DNA of 12,408 nt, from the NCBI GenBank assembly GCA_024635885.1, contig JAGXIA010000079.1, positions 1 to 12,408 of the forward strand, given 5' to 3'. The DNA comes from Helicobacteraceae bacterium (GTDB taxonomy: Bacteria; Campylobacterota; Campylobacteria; Campylobacterales; Sulfurimonadaceae). The position numbers and the translations under genes were made by a program. Positions 1 to 6,762 of the stretch are shown here, in pieces (position 1 is the stretch's first letter; each line of letters opens with the position of its first letter). The notes under the pieces are model-generated. The model saw only the letters and a list, made by a program, of their open reading frames with translations. It was not told where the DNA came from and did no database searches.

Positions 1-276
1 GTTTGGAAAATAGCTATCATCTTCAAATCTTGCCATAACATGTATATGAACTCTTGGAAGCATATTCGCAAATGAAGCCATATTGATTTTTTTTGGATGG
101 TAGTAATGTCTCATTTCATACTCAACCAAGTCATATGTTTCCCAAAGTTTAGTTCTTAAACCTTTTGGCACATCTCCAAGCTCTTTATAGGGCTCTTTTG
201 TAAAAATTTTAAGCCAAGGAATTTCACTCTCTTGCTTTTCTATATATATTGAGAAGTCTTCATAGATTATCATCAT
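1..276 (-). CDS. HIT-family nucleotide hydrolase/transferase-like protein, 5' part only
   Basis: The first 92 codons are present and the 3' end is cut by the window edge. The translation starts MMIIYEDFSIYIEKQESEIP and reaches LPRVHIHVMARFEDDSYFPN, which matches the histidine-triad region of HIT proteins. These are small cytoplasmic nucleotide-binding hydrolases or transferases. The usual triad is H-x-H-x-H. Here the second and third His are present (H77, H79) but the first is Arg75. The middle His is the catalytic nucleophile in the family, so activity may be kept. ATG at 274-276 was chosen; the next codon is also ATG (271-273) and is equally possible, with a GA-rich stretch just upstream as a weak ribosome site. 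The gene lies 109 bp downstream of the helicase on the same strand but has its own TATAAT at 295-300. The family call is fairly sure; the substrate is unknown. Confidence 0.78.
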   Translation of the reverse strand, partial: MMIIYEDFSIYIEKQESEIPWLKIFTKEPYKELGDVPKGLRTKLWETYDLVEYEMRHYYHPKKINMASFANMLPRVHIHVMARFEDDSYFPN

Positions 277-294
277 GAACTCTTTTTTTTAACA

Positions 295-300
295 ATTATA
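295..300 (-). promoter_or_regulatory. Candidate -10 box for the HIT gene
   Basis: The minus strand reads TATAAT here, about 18 nt before the HIT start codon, in very AT-rich DNA. No good -35 hexamer is seen, which is common for housekeeping promoters in Campylobacterota. This would let the HIT gene be transcribed separately from the helicase upstream. Confidence 0.4.
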
Positions 301-343
301 ACTAATTTTTTTGAAAGTTTTGTGTGAATTGAAGAAGTTGTTG

Positions 344-369
344 GCATGTGCAAATTTATTTGCACATGC
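344..369. terminator. Perfect 26-bp palindrome after the helicase, possible stem-loop terminator
   Basis: GCATGTGCAAA and TTTGCACATGC form an 11-bp perfect stem around a 4-nt TTTA loop. It starts 17 bp past the helicase stop codon. No T-run follows on either strand, so it is not a textbook intrinsic terminator. It could be a mRNA 3'-end stabilising hairpin, a terminator that needs other factors, or a protein-binding palindrome. Confidence 0.5.
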
Positions 370-385
370 TAGAATGAAGAGTGGA

Positions 386-1963
386 CTAGTCTTTGTTGCC
401 TCTGTATCCGCCTGAGCTTCTACCGCCTGAAGAATTTCTGTCTCCACCGCTACGATTACGGTCTCCACCACTTCGATTACGATCACCAGAACCTGAAGGT
501 TTGTTTCCACGGTAACCGCCGCCGCCGCCACTTCTTCCACGAGAAGAACCACCACGGCCACGATTACCGCCACCGCCTCCTCTTTGTGCTGCACGAGCTA
601 AAATAGCATCCATTCTATCAGCAGGAATACCAATGTTGTTTGGCCCTTTTATCTCTTGTTGATCAAGTAACATAGAAATAAGTTTATAAGCCATTTGCTC
701 TTCATCTATATCTAAACGTAAAAGATCTAATACTTTATGCGCTTCATCATAAATATGCTGGTCTTCAACTTTTTTAACTAGGTTAGCAATAGTAGTACTT
801 CTTAAGTCATTTTTACTTGGAACGTAAGCATGGCCCATTGAAGTTCCAACTTTTTGCTTAATACGTTGAAGTTCTTTAAACTCTAAAGGAGTTAAAAGTG
901 TAATAGCCTTACCTTTTGTACCAGCACGACCAGTTCTACCGATACGGTGAACATAAGACTCTGGATCAAAAGGAATATGGTAGTTAAATACATGAGAGAT
1001 ATTATCAACATGTATACCACGAGCAGCAACATCAGTTGCAACTAGTACTTTTACGCTATTGCTTTTGAAACCTTTAATAACTGTTTCACGTTGACGCTGC
1101 TCCATATCTCCATGAAGACCATTTGCAAGATAACCTGCATTTGAAAGAACGTTTGCAAGTCTATCAACTTCGCTTTTTGTTCTACAAAATACAACTGATT
1201 TTTTTGTTGTCTCTGAATCCATTAGACGAATAATTGCATCATCTCTTTCAGATTCTTCAATAACATAATAGAGTTGTTCGATATCTGTGTTTGTAGTCTC
1301 ACCTTTAGTGATAGAGATAAACTCAGGATTATCAAGAATTCTAGAAGCTAGAGTCTTGATAGGCTGAGGCATAGTAGCACTAAAAAGAAGTGTTTGACGG
1401 TTTGTTGGAAGATATGAAAATATTTCATTGATATCATCCAAGAATCCCATATCAAGCATCTCATCAGCTTCATCTAAAATAACCATACTAGGTGCAAAAT
1501 CTTTAACCATGTTTCTTTTAAGAATGTCTAAAAGACGGCCTGGAGTTGCAACAACTATGCTAGCACCTCTATTTATAAGGTCTAGTTGACGTTGGTATGA
1601 ACTACCACCATATACTGTTACAGTTTTAACACCTAAGTTTCTACCATATTTAAAAAGCTCATCACTTACTTGAGTCGCAAGTTCACGAGTTGGAGTAATA
1701 ACTAAAACTTCAATGCCACCTTTTAAGTGCATGTTTGAAATAGCAGGAAGACCAAAAGCAGCTGTTTTACCAGTACCAGTATGTGCTTGAGCAACCATGT
1801 CTCTACCATCTAATACAAATGGAATAGCTTGCGCTTGAATAGGACTTGGAACTACGAAACCTGCGTACTTAACTGCTTGGAGTACTTCTTTTTTTAAGTT
1901 TAAATCTTCGAATGTGATTGTTGGCTCTTCTGGGGGTGTGTTTTCTTGTGCATTTTCTTGCAT
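386..1963 (-). CDS. DEAD-box ATP-dependent RNA helicase with RGG-rich tail (RhpA/DeaD-like)
   Basis: This cytoplasmic RNA helicase of 525 residues probably acts in ribosome assembly and mRNA turnover, as related helicases do. All core motifs are visible: Q motif with F18 and Q43, motif I AHTGTGKT (60-67), PTRELATQ (91-98), TPGR (140-143), DEAD (164-167), SAT (195-197), ATDVAARG, and HRIGRTGR (339-346). The core resembles, from memory, RhpA of Helicobacter pylori, including the YGG and LDMGFLDDI segments. From about residue 461 the protein ends in a 65-residue Gly/Arg/Ser tail with RGG, RGRGG and SGGDRNR repeats, likely an unstructured RNA-binding tail. The codons there are much richer in GC than the rest of the gene. 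The start is supported by AAAGGA 5 nt upstream. The gene is divergent from rmuC. Function is very sure at family level; the specific RNA targets are unknown. Confidence 0.95.
   Translation of the reverse strand: MQENAQENTPPEEPTITFEDLNLKKEVLQAVKYAGFVVPSPIQAQAIPFVLDGRDMVAQAHTGTGKTAAFGLPAISNMHLKGGIEVLVITPTRELATQVSDELFKYGRNLGVKTVTVYGGSSYQRQLDLINRGASIVVATPGRLLDILKRNMVKDFAPSMVILDEADEMLDMGFLDDINEIFSYLPTNRQTLLFSATMPQPIKTLASRILDNPEFISITKGETTNTDIEQLYYVIEESERDDAIIRLMDSETTKKSVVFCRTKSEVDRLANVLSNAGYLANGLHGDMEQRQRETVIKGFKSNSVKVLVATDVAARGIHVDNISHVFNYHIPFDPESYVHRIGRTGRAGTKGKAITLLTPLEFKELQRIKQKVGTSMGHAYVPSKNDLRSTTIANLVKKVEDQHIYDEAHKVLDLLRLDIDEEQMAYKLISMLLDQQEIKGPNNIGIPADRMDAILARAAQRGGGGGNRGRGGSSRGRSGGGGGYRGNKPSGSGDRNRSGGDRNRSGGDRNSSGGRSSGGYRGNKD
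440..502 (-). repeat. 21-bp tandem repeats encoding SGGDRNR in the helicase tail
   Basis: Units at 440-460 and 461-481 differ at two positions; 482-502 is a degenerate third unit. Each encodes seven residues of the type SGGDRNR. The repeat length is a multiple of three, so changes in copy number would keep the reading frame and change only the tail length. Confidence 0.7.
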
Positions 1964-1980
1964 CTTTATCCTTTAAATTA

Positions 1981-2025
1981 AGGAGATGATACAAGTTCGC
2001 CAAATGGGCAAAGGCACCTTCTCCT
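1981..2025 (-). promoter_or_regulatory. Possible structured leader of the helicase mRNA
   Basis: On the minus strand AGGAGA (2020-2025) can pair with TCTCCT (1981-1986), enclosing a smaller GCC/GGC hairpin at 1999-2009. It sits 17-62 nt ahead of the helicase start and is the only GC-richer part of an otherwise AT-rich leader. Long structured leaders are known for some cold-induced DEAD-box helicase genes, but nothing here proves such control. The pairing is short and may be chance. Confidence 0.25.
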
Positions 2026-2062
2026 AGAAATATTTGTCGAATTGTACCCAAATAAAGCTAAA

Positions 2063-2068
2063 CTTATA
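2063..2068 (-). promoter_or_regulatory. Weak candidate -10 box for the helicase
   Basis: The minus strand reads TATAAG about 100 nt before the helicase start, in AT-rich DNA. A transcript from here would contain the possible structured leader at 1981-2025. No convincing -35 box is paired with it, and other AT-rich hexamers nearby could serve. Confidence 0.25.
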
Positions 2069-2169
2069 TTAAAGTGCAATATATTTAAAATAATTTAAGT
2101 TTATAATGGGTAGATATAATCTTTTAATTTAAAAATGACATATTAAATCTTTAGCAAACGCTAATAGTG

Positions 2170-2175
2170 TATAAT
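2170..2175 (+). promoter_or_regulatory. Candidate -10 box for the rmuC-kinase operon
   Basis: TATAAT directly preceded by TG lies 38 nt before the rmuC start. Two more TATAAT hexamers occur upstream at 2102-2107 and 2115-2120. An inverted repeat TTAGC-AAAC-GCTAA (2151-2164) occupies the place where a -35 box would be and could be a regulator site. Confidence 0.5.
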
Positions 2176-2213
2176 CTAAAGAGTTAATATTATAGTAAGT
2201 ATCAGGTTGGCAT

Positions 2214-3461
2214 GTGGAATTATATTTAGGGCTTCTAGCAGTTAGTTTTTTTGTTGTATTGGTTTTGTTTTTTTTATTTTTAAAATACAAAAATTCATAC
2301 CAGAGAAGTATTGCTCAAATGAATGAGCTAAACACTCGGCATTTGCAACTGGAGTATGAAAAACAGGACTTGCAACTAAAGTATGCCATTCTTAACACTC
2401 GTTATGAAGAAGAAATAAAATCATCCACAGCCAAATTAACTGTACTTCAAGATGCGAAAGAAGAACTTTCAAAACAGTTCTCACTACTGGCAAACCAGAT
2501 TTTTGAAGACAAATCAAAACAGTTCAATCACACGCAAAAAGAGCAGTTTGAAATGCTTTTAAAACCGTTTCGAGAACAAATAACAAATTTTTCTACGCAG
2601 TCCAAAGAGCAATTTAATGTTGAGTCAAAAGACAGACATCTTTTAAAAGATGAGTTGTTGAGACTAAAAGAGATGAATGCTCAATTGTCCCAAGATGCAT
2701 TAAACCTGACAAAGGCACTCAAGGGTGAAAATAAGACTCAAGGCAATTGGGGAGAGATAATTTTAGAGAGGATTTTAGAAGAGTCCGGTCTTCGCGCTGG
2801 AATTGAATACGAAACTCAAGCAACACTAAAATCTGAAGAAGGTAAAACATACCGCCCAGATGTCGTAATCCACATGCCACAAGAGAGGGATATTATTATA
2901 GACTCTAAAGTTTCTCTTGTTGCATATGAGCGTTTTGTAAGTGAGGAAAATCCACATGCCAAGACAATAGCACTTAAAGAACATTTACTAAGTATCTCCG
3001 GGCATATAAAAGGTTTAAGTGAAAAGAAATATGAAAAACTTTTAGGGGTGAATACTCTTGATTATGTACTTCTGTTTATGCCGATTGAAAGTGCTTTTCT
3101 TCTGGCACTCAAAGAGGACGGAGAGTTTTTTAAACGCGCATATGAGAGTAATATTTTAGTTGTTTCTCCCTCAACTTTGCTTGTTACATTAAGAACAATA
3201 GAGCATATCTGGCGAACCCAAAGACAGCAGGACCATGCAAATAAAATAGCTGCTGAGGCAGAAGCAATGTACGATAAACTAGTCCTATTTGTAGATGAAC
3301 TTCAAAAAATTGGCTCACATCTTGAGAAGGCTCAGTTTTCATATGAGACATCCATGAAAAGACTCAAAACCGGCAATGGAAATATTATAAAACGAGCAGA
3401 AAATATTGTTGAACTCGGTGTGAAGCCTAAAAAACTTTTACCTGTACAAAGTGAGGAATAA
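2214..3461 (+). CDS. rmuC: RmuC-family DNA recombination protein
   Basis: RmuC proteins are nuclease-fold proteins that limit inversions and rearrangements at short inverted repeats in E. coli. The 415-residue product has an N-terminal membrane anchor (about residues 3-23), a long charged coiled coil (about 30-170) and the RmuC domain from about 175. Visible family signatures include GNWGEIILERIL (177-188), YRPDVVIHMPQERDIIIDSKVSLVAYERF with the conserved IDSKV at 229-233, and LLFMPIESAF. The start is GTG: the overlapping ATG at 2212 reaches a stop after five codons, and an in-frame stop lies just upstream at 2196-2198. The ribosome site is weak (AGG about 8 nt away). The histidine kinase starts 2 bp after the stop, so the two share a transcript although no functional link is known. 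Confidence 0.92.
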   Translation: MELYLGLLAVSFFVVLVLFFLFLKYKNSYQRSIAQMNELNTRHLQLEYEKQDLQLKYAILNTRYEEEIKSSTAKLTVLQDAKEELSKQFSLLANQIFEDKSKQFNHTQKEQFEMLLKPFREQITNFSTQSKEQFNVESKDRHLLKDELLRLKEMNAQLSQDALNLTKALKGENKTQGNWGEIILERILEESGLRAGIEYETQATLKSEEGKTYRPDVVIHMPQERDIIIDSKVSLVAYERFVSEENPHAKTIALKEHLLSISGHIKGLSEKKYEKLLGVNTLDYVLLFMPIESAFLLALKEDGEFFKRAYESNILVVSPSTLLVTLRTIEHIWRTQRQQDHANKIAAEAEAMYDKLVLFVDELQKIGSHLEKAQFSYETSMKRLKTGNGNIIKRAENIVELGVKPKKLLPVQSEE

Positions 3462-3463
3462 TA

Positions 3464-5323
3464 ATGAAAATAAAAGCTACTAAACTTATACCTTATATTA
3501 TAGTGATTATTCCACTTTTTCTTGTGCTGATTGCCAGTTTTATTATCACTACTTTTTATCTTGATAAAGTTACAAACTATTTCAACTCAGCAAAAGAACG
3601 CTCAATGAAAGAAAATATTGAAGCTAAAAAAAATAAGAGTGAGATATGGACATCCCAACTAAGCATACTGTTCGATTATAAATATAACAGAGTCCAAGAA
3701 GAGATTAAAAAAGAGCTAAACTCAAGAGTTGATATAGCTTATAATACAGCGATAAATATCTATGAAAAATACAAATCTTCAGAGAGAGACAGAAAAATTA
3801 AAGAGAGAATAATTGATTCACTTAGTAGTATGGAGTGGAATGATAAAAAAAACTATATATCCATTAGAGACTTCAACGGTGATTCTGTCTTATCTTTAAA
3901 CAACTCTGCAGATAATAGAAAATCGGCCTCATACTCTGATGCGGACGGCAGAGCGATTATTTTAGAAGAGATTCAGACTGCTAGAAAAAGCAATACAGGC
4001 TTTATTCAAAGCAGAGCTTATTCTAACGGCAAAAAAGAAATAATCCTAGTGAAAAATTTAGGTATATTTAATTGGTATATCTCTTCAAGTATTCATGTAA
4101 TCCAAAGAGAAGAAGATATAAAAAGGTCTCTGCTTGAGATGCTGCGCAGTATTCCTGTAGATAAATTTGACTTCATGGGTTTGTATGATGCAAAAAAGGC
4201 TATTTTCCTCTCTTCAAAGATGAGAGATACTTTAGGGAGTGATTCACTCGCTGTGATTAGTGAGACATTATCAAAAGAGCCCAAATGGTATAAAGACAAT
4301 ATTGACGGGTATTACTACTATAGTCAGTACTATAAGCCACTTGACTGGTATATTGTTTATGGATTTGACAACTCTATAATGAGTAAAAAAGAGATAAAAA
4401 AACAAGAAGATTTAGAGAAGTTGTTAGACAGTGAGCTTGACTTTATAATAAAATCATCCGCAGCAATTGTATTTTTTGTTGTAATACTTTCACTCTTGCT
4501 TTCAAGAAAAATTAATAGAATATTCACTCAATATCAAGAAGAAGTGCAAGCCAGCACTGACAAACTTGTAAAACTAAATGAATCGCTAGAGCAGAGAGTC
4601 TCAAAAGAAGTCCAAGCGCATAGTCAAAAACAAAAGATACTGATTCAACAGTCTAAAATGGCTGAAATGGGTGATATGCTAAGCATGATTGCCCACCAGT
4701 GGAGACAACCGCTAAACCAGATGTCCTATGTACTTATGAATATTGAATCATCTTATGAGTACAAAGAATTAACAAAAGAATATCTCAATATTAAGATAAA
4801 AGAAGGGAATGAATTACTGGAGTTTATGTCAGTTACGATTGATGATTTTAAAAATTATTTTAGACCGGACAAGGAAAAAGAATTTGTGTTGGTCAGCGAT
4901 GTGATTCTCACCAGTGTCGGACTAATACAAAATTCTTTAGATATGAGTGACATTAAGTTAGAGTTGATTTCATATGGAAAAACTTCAACATATATTTATA
5001 AAAATGAATTTATCCAAGTTATTCTAAATCTTATTAAAAATGCACAAGACGTTCTGGTCCAAAATGATATTAAAAATCCTAAAATTACCATTGTTTCCAC
5101 ATGCCAAGATGATAAACAGGAAGTGAGTGTCTGTGATAATGGAGGAGGAGTCCAAGATAGTATAAAGGACAAAATATTTGAACCTTACTTTTCAACAAAA
5201 GATAAAAAAAGCGGTACGGGTCTTGGTCTTTATATGTCAAAAATGATTATAGAAGAACATTTAAAGGGGAAGTTGAGTGTTTCAAATAGTGAATATGGAG
5301 CCTGTTTCAAGATAGAGTTATAA
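3464..5323 (+). CDS. Sensor histidine kinase with periplasmic Cache-like sensor
   Basis: This 619-residue inner-membrane kinase has a first membrane segment at about 9-31, a large periplasmic region of some 300 residues, and a second membrane segment at about 331-347. A coiled coil, a HisKA dimerisation domain and an HATPase_c domain follow. The sensor looks like two Cache-type modules in tandem: one around FNGDSVLSL to LGIFNWYISSSI, the second around FDFMGLYDAKKAIFLSS to YKPLDWYIVYGF. The ligand cannot be read from sequence. The phosphorylated His is H411 in AHQWRQPLNQ. ATP-binding features are the N box around N522/N526, DNGGG (558-562), and GTGLGL (584-589). The ribosome site GAGGAA lies in the last codons of rmuC, 2 bp away. 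The convergent response regulator at 5352-6038 is the likely partner. Confidence 0.93.
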   Translation: MKIKATKLIPYIIVIIPLFLVLIASFIITTFYLDKVTNYFNSAKERSMKENIEAKKNKSEIWTSQLSILFDYKYNRVQEEIKKELNSRVDIAYNTAINIYEKYKSSERDRKIKERIIDSLSSMEWNDKKNYISIRDFNGDSVLSLNNSADNRKSASYSDADGRAIILEEIQTARKSNTGFIQSRAYSNGKKEIILVKNLGIFNWYISSSIHVIQREEDIKRSLLEMLRSIPVDKFDFMGLYDAKKAIFLSSKMRDTLGSDSLAVISETLSKEPKWYKDNIDGYYYYSQYYKPLDWYIVYGFDNSIMSKKEIKKQEDLEKLLDSELDFIIKSSAAIVFFVVILSLLLSRKINRIFTQYQEEVQASTDKLVKLNESLEQRVSKEVQAHSQKQKILIQQSKMAEMGDMLSMIAHQWRQPLNQMSYVLMNIESSYEYKELTKEYLNIKIKEGNELLEFMSVTIDDFKNYFRPDKEKEFVLVSDVILTSVGLIQNSLDMSDIKLELISYGKTSTYIYKNEFIQVILNLIKNAQDVLVQNDIKNPKITIVSTCQDDKQEVSVCDNGGGVQDSIKDKIFEPYFSTKDKKSGTGLGLYMSKMIIEEHLKGKLSVSNSEYGACFKIEL

Positions 5324-5351
5324 ACTATGATACATAAAGAAATAATAAAAT

Positions 5352-6038
5352 TTATTCACTGAAAGTATGTAGCTTATACCCTATACCCGAAACATTTTCA
5401 ATGGCATCTTCTGGTACTTTTTTCCTGATGCCGCGGACAAGCGAGCGAATCGCATCTTGACTCATCCCTTCATATGCCCATATTGCATTTTCTATCTCTT
5501 CATACCTTACTACTCTTGTGTGATGATGCGCTAAAAGGTCTAAAAATAGAAGTTCATTTTTTGTTAGTTTAATCTCTTTATCGTCCTTATAAATTACTTT
5601 TTCATAAGCGTTGTATTTACAAGATGGAGATAGCAGTAAGTTAAACTTACTCTTATCTTCAATAAATTCTATGGATTTTTGCAGTGCTGCAACGAGTTTG
5701 TCTTTAGTTATCGGCTTAATAATATATTTGACAAGTTGTAATTCGACTGCTTTTAGGAGGTAATCTGTATCTGAATGAGCAGTAGCAATGATGATCTGAA
5801 CATCTTTGTCATTGGCACGAATATAGCTTGCCATATCTAAGCCATTGAGCTTAGGCATATTGATATCAGTAATTATAATGTCGGGCTTATGCTCTTTCCA
5901 CATGCCAATAGCTTCTTTGCCGTCTTTTGCTTCTAAAACCTCTTTTGCAACTCTGCTAAGATATTCAACTGCATTTTTTCTTACAGGCTCTTCATCCTCG
6001 ACATAAAGGATGGTGAAATTCTTTAACATATCTTTCAT
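5352..6038 (-). CDS. OmpR/PhoB-type response regulator
   Basis: The 228-residue protein has an N-terminal receiver (about 7-125) and a C-terminal winged-helix DNA-binding domain (about 140-225). Receiver residues are in place: acidic E14/D15, phospho-acceptor D58 in DIIITDINMP, T86, and K108 in KYIIKP. The tail contains the winged-helix signatures KLTKNELLFLDLLAHH and VRGIRKKVPEDAIENVSGIGYKL. It is probably a transcription factor phosphorylated by the convergent kinase, whose stop codon is only 28 bp away. The chosen ATG (6036-6038) has GAGGAA 8 nt upstream, a good Shine-Dalgarno spacing. That sequence lies inside a duplicated copy of the gene's own 5' end. M4 is a second possible start. The target genes are not evident here. 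Confidence 0.92.
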   Translation of the reverse strand: MKDMLKNFTILYVEDEEPVRKNAVEYLSRVAKEVLEAKDGKEAIGMWKEHKPDIIITDINMPKLNGLDMASYIRANDKDVQIIIATAHSDTDYLLKAVELQLVKYIIKPITKDKLVAALQKSIEFIEDKSKFNLLLSPSCKYNAYEKVIYKDDKEIKLTKNELLFLDLLAHHHTRVVRYEEIENAIWAYEGMSQDAIRSLVRGIRKKVPEDAIENVSGIGYKLHTFSE

Positions 6039-6091
6039 GAGTTCACTTCCTCGACATAAAGTATCGTGAAATTATTTAACATGTCTTTCAT
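5995..6091 (-). repeat. Direct repeat of about 44 bp at the response-regulator start
   Basis: Copy A runs from 6091 down to 6048 and copy B from 6038 down to 5995, with a 53-bp period. The copies share ATGAAAGA, ATGTTAAA, AATTTCAC and CTTTATGTCGAGGA blocks separated by single mismatches. As 53 is not a multiple of three, copy A cannot extend into the regulator in frame. Confidence 0.9.
6035..6091 (-). CDS. 18-codon upstream reading frame, duplicated start of the response regulator
   Basis: This frame encodes MKDMLNNFTILYVEEVNS and its TGA overlaps the regulator's ATG as ATGA. The first 14 residues match the regulator's MKDMLKNFTILYVE except for one. At DNA level 40 of the first 44 bases agree, and all four differences fall at third codon positions. 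It is either a remnant of a tandem paralogous regulator or a short leader peptide coupled to the regulator. No good ribosome site precedes it, and a TATAAT overlaps its start, so it may not be translated at all. Confidence 0.35.
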   Translation of the reverse strand: MKDMLNNFTILYVEEVNS

Positions 6092-6095
6092 TATA
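6090..6095 (-). promoter_or_regulatory. Candidate -10 box for the response regulator
   Basis: The minus strand reads TATAAT, overlapping the ATG of the short upstream frame. If this is the -10 box, transcription starts near 6083 inside copy A. The duplicated DNA would then be an untranslated leader of about 45 nt that contributes the Shine-Dalgarno sequence. No clear -35 box is seen. Confidence 0.4.
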
Positions 6096-6133
6096 TGTAG
6101 TCCAAAGTTATTTTTTTTAGATACTATTCTAGC

Positions 6134-6328
6134 ATGATAATACAAACACAATACAGCCATGAAAAAATATGGACAGACACTACAGAAACTGATTTACTTA
6201 AAATGATAGAAGAGGAACTCGGCGATGAAGATTCCAAGGGTGTACTTCTATATATAAAAGAAACTATCGTTAATGGAAAAGTTATAAGTGTCGGAACTTG
6301 TAAATTTAGAAAAAAAGGTGGAAAATAG
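6134..6328 (+). CDS. Small protein of unknown function, first gene of the doxX operon
   Basis: I do not recognise this 64-residue product. It is hydrophilic, with no signal peptide or membrane segment, an acidic middle (EEELGDEDS) and a basic end (CKFRKKGGK). The pattern suggests a small soluble alpha/beta protein with one Cys. Its stop codon directly abuts the doxX-like ATG, which argues that it is a real gene in a two-gene operon. No ribosome site precedes the first ATG. A possible -10 (TACTAT, 6122-6127) ends only 7 bp before it, so the message may be leaderless, or the true start may lie at Met24 (6203). Only 42 bp separate it from the divergent short frame ahead of the response regulator. 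Confidence 0.6.
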   Translation: MIIQTQYSHEKIWTDTTETDLLKMIEEELGDEDSKGVLLYIKETIVNGKVISVGTCKFRKKGGK

Positions 6329-6718
6329 ATGTTTTTAAGTGCAGACATAGCAAAACTACTTCTAAGACTGAGCGTTAGTATAATGATGTTTTTTCATGGA
6401 ATAGACAAGATTATAAATGGCATTAGTGGCGTTAAACAATTGACAGTAAATGCAGGGCTTCCGGAATTCTTTGCTTATGGAGTTTATATAGGTGAGGTAG
6501 TTGTTCCAATTTTTATATTTCTTGGACTTTATGCAAGAATAGCATCTTTGTTCTTAGCGTTAAATATGTTAATGGCTATCTTTTTAGCGTATGGGGGTTC
6601 ACTTTTTTCTTTAGGAAAACACGGCGCTCCGGTTATTGAGCTTCCATTATTTTATTTAGTTTTGTCAGTTGCTATATTTTTACTTGGCAGTGGAAAGTAC
6701 GCAGTAAACAATAAATAA
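6329..6718 (+). CDS. DoxX-family integral membrane protein
   Basis: The 129-residue protein has about four membrane helices (roughly 7-24, 46-63, 68-88 and 104-121) and the DoxX pattern: LLLRLSVSIMMFFHGIDKI at the start, then a GLPEFFAYGVYIGEVVVPIFIFLGLYARIA segment. DoxX-like proteins are inner-membrane proteins tied to redox or sulfur metabolism in some organisms, but the biochemical role of most members is unknown. It starts immediately after the TAG of the 64-residue protein, with AAGGTGGAAA as its ribosome site, so the two are co-translated. An inverted repeat and a diguanylate cyclase gene follow on the same strand. Confidence 0.85.
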   Translation: MFLSADIAKLLLRLSVSIMMFFHGIDKIINGISGVKQLTVNAGLPEFFAYGVYIGEVVVPIFIFLGLYARIASLFLALNMLMAIFLAYGGSLFSLGKHGAPVIELPLFYLVLSVAIFLLGSGKYAVNNK

Positions 6719-6756
6719 TATTATTTATTTTAACAGATATAGAAGTAGAGTAATGT

Positions 6757-6762
6757 TATAGT
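6757..6762 (+). promoter_or_regulatory. Candidate -10 box for the diguanylate cyclase
   Basis: TATAGT lies 34 nt ahead of the start codon and overlaps the left arm of the inverted repeat at 6758-6780. A protein bound to that repeat would block this promoter. No -35 box is evident, so the call is tentative. Confidence 0.3.

Noticed and set aside
289..594. Reading frame antisense-frame-shifted across the helicase tail, rich in Val, Ala and Glu
   Set aside because: It is a by-product of the GC-rich repeat codons of the helicase tail in another frame; the helicase frame has full family motifs.
1869..2051. 60-codon minus-strand frame starting at TTG upstream of the helicase and running into it
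   Set aside because: It has a rare start, no ribosome site and overlaps the helicase 5' end in another frame; a leader peptide cannot be supported.
5324..5351. AT-rich self-complementary stretch between the convergent kinase and regulator genes, considered as a bidirectional terminator
   Set aside because: Only A and T pairs are available and no stable stem can be drawn; chance is enough to explain it.
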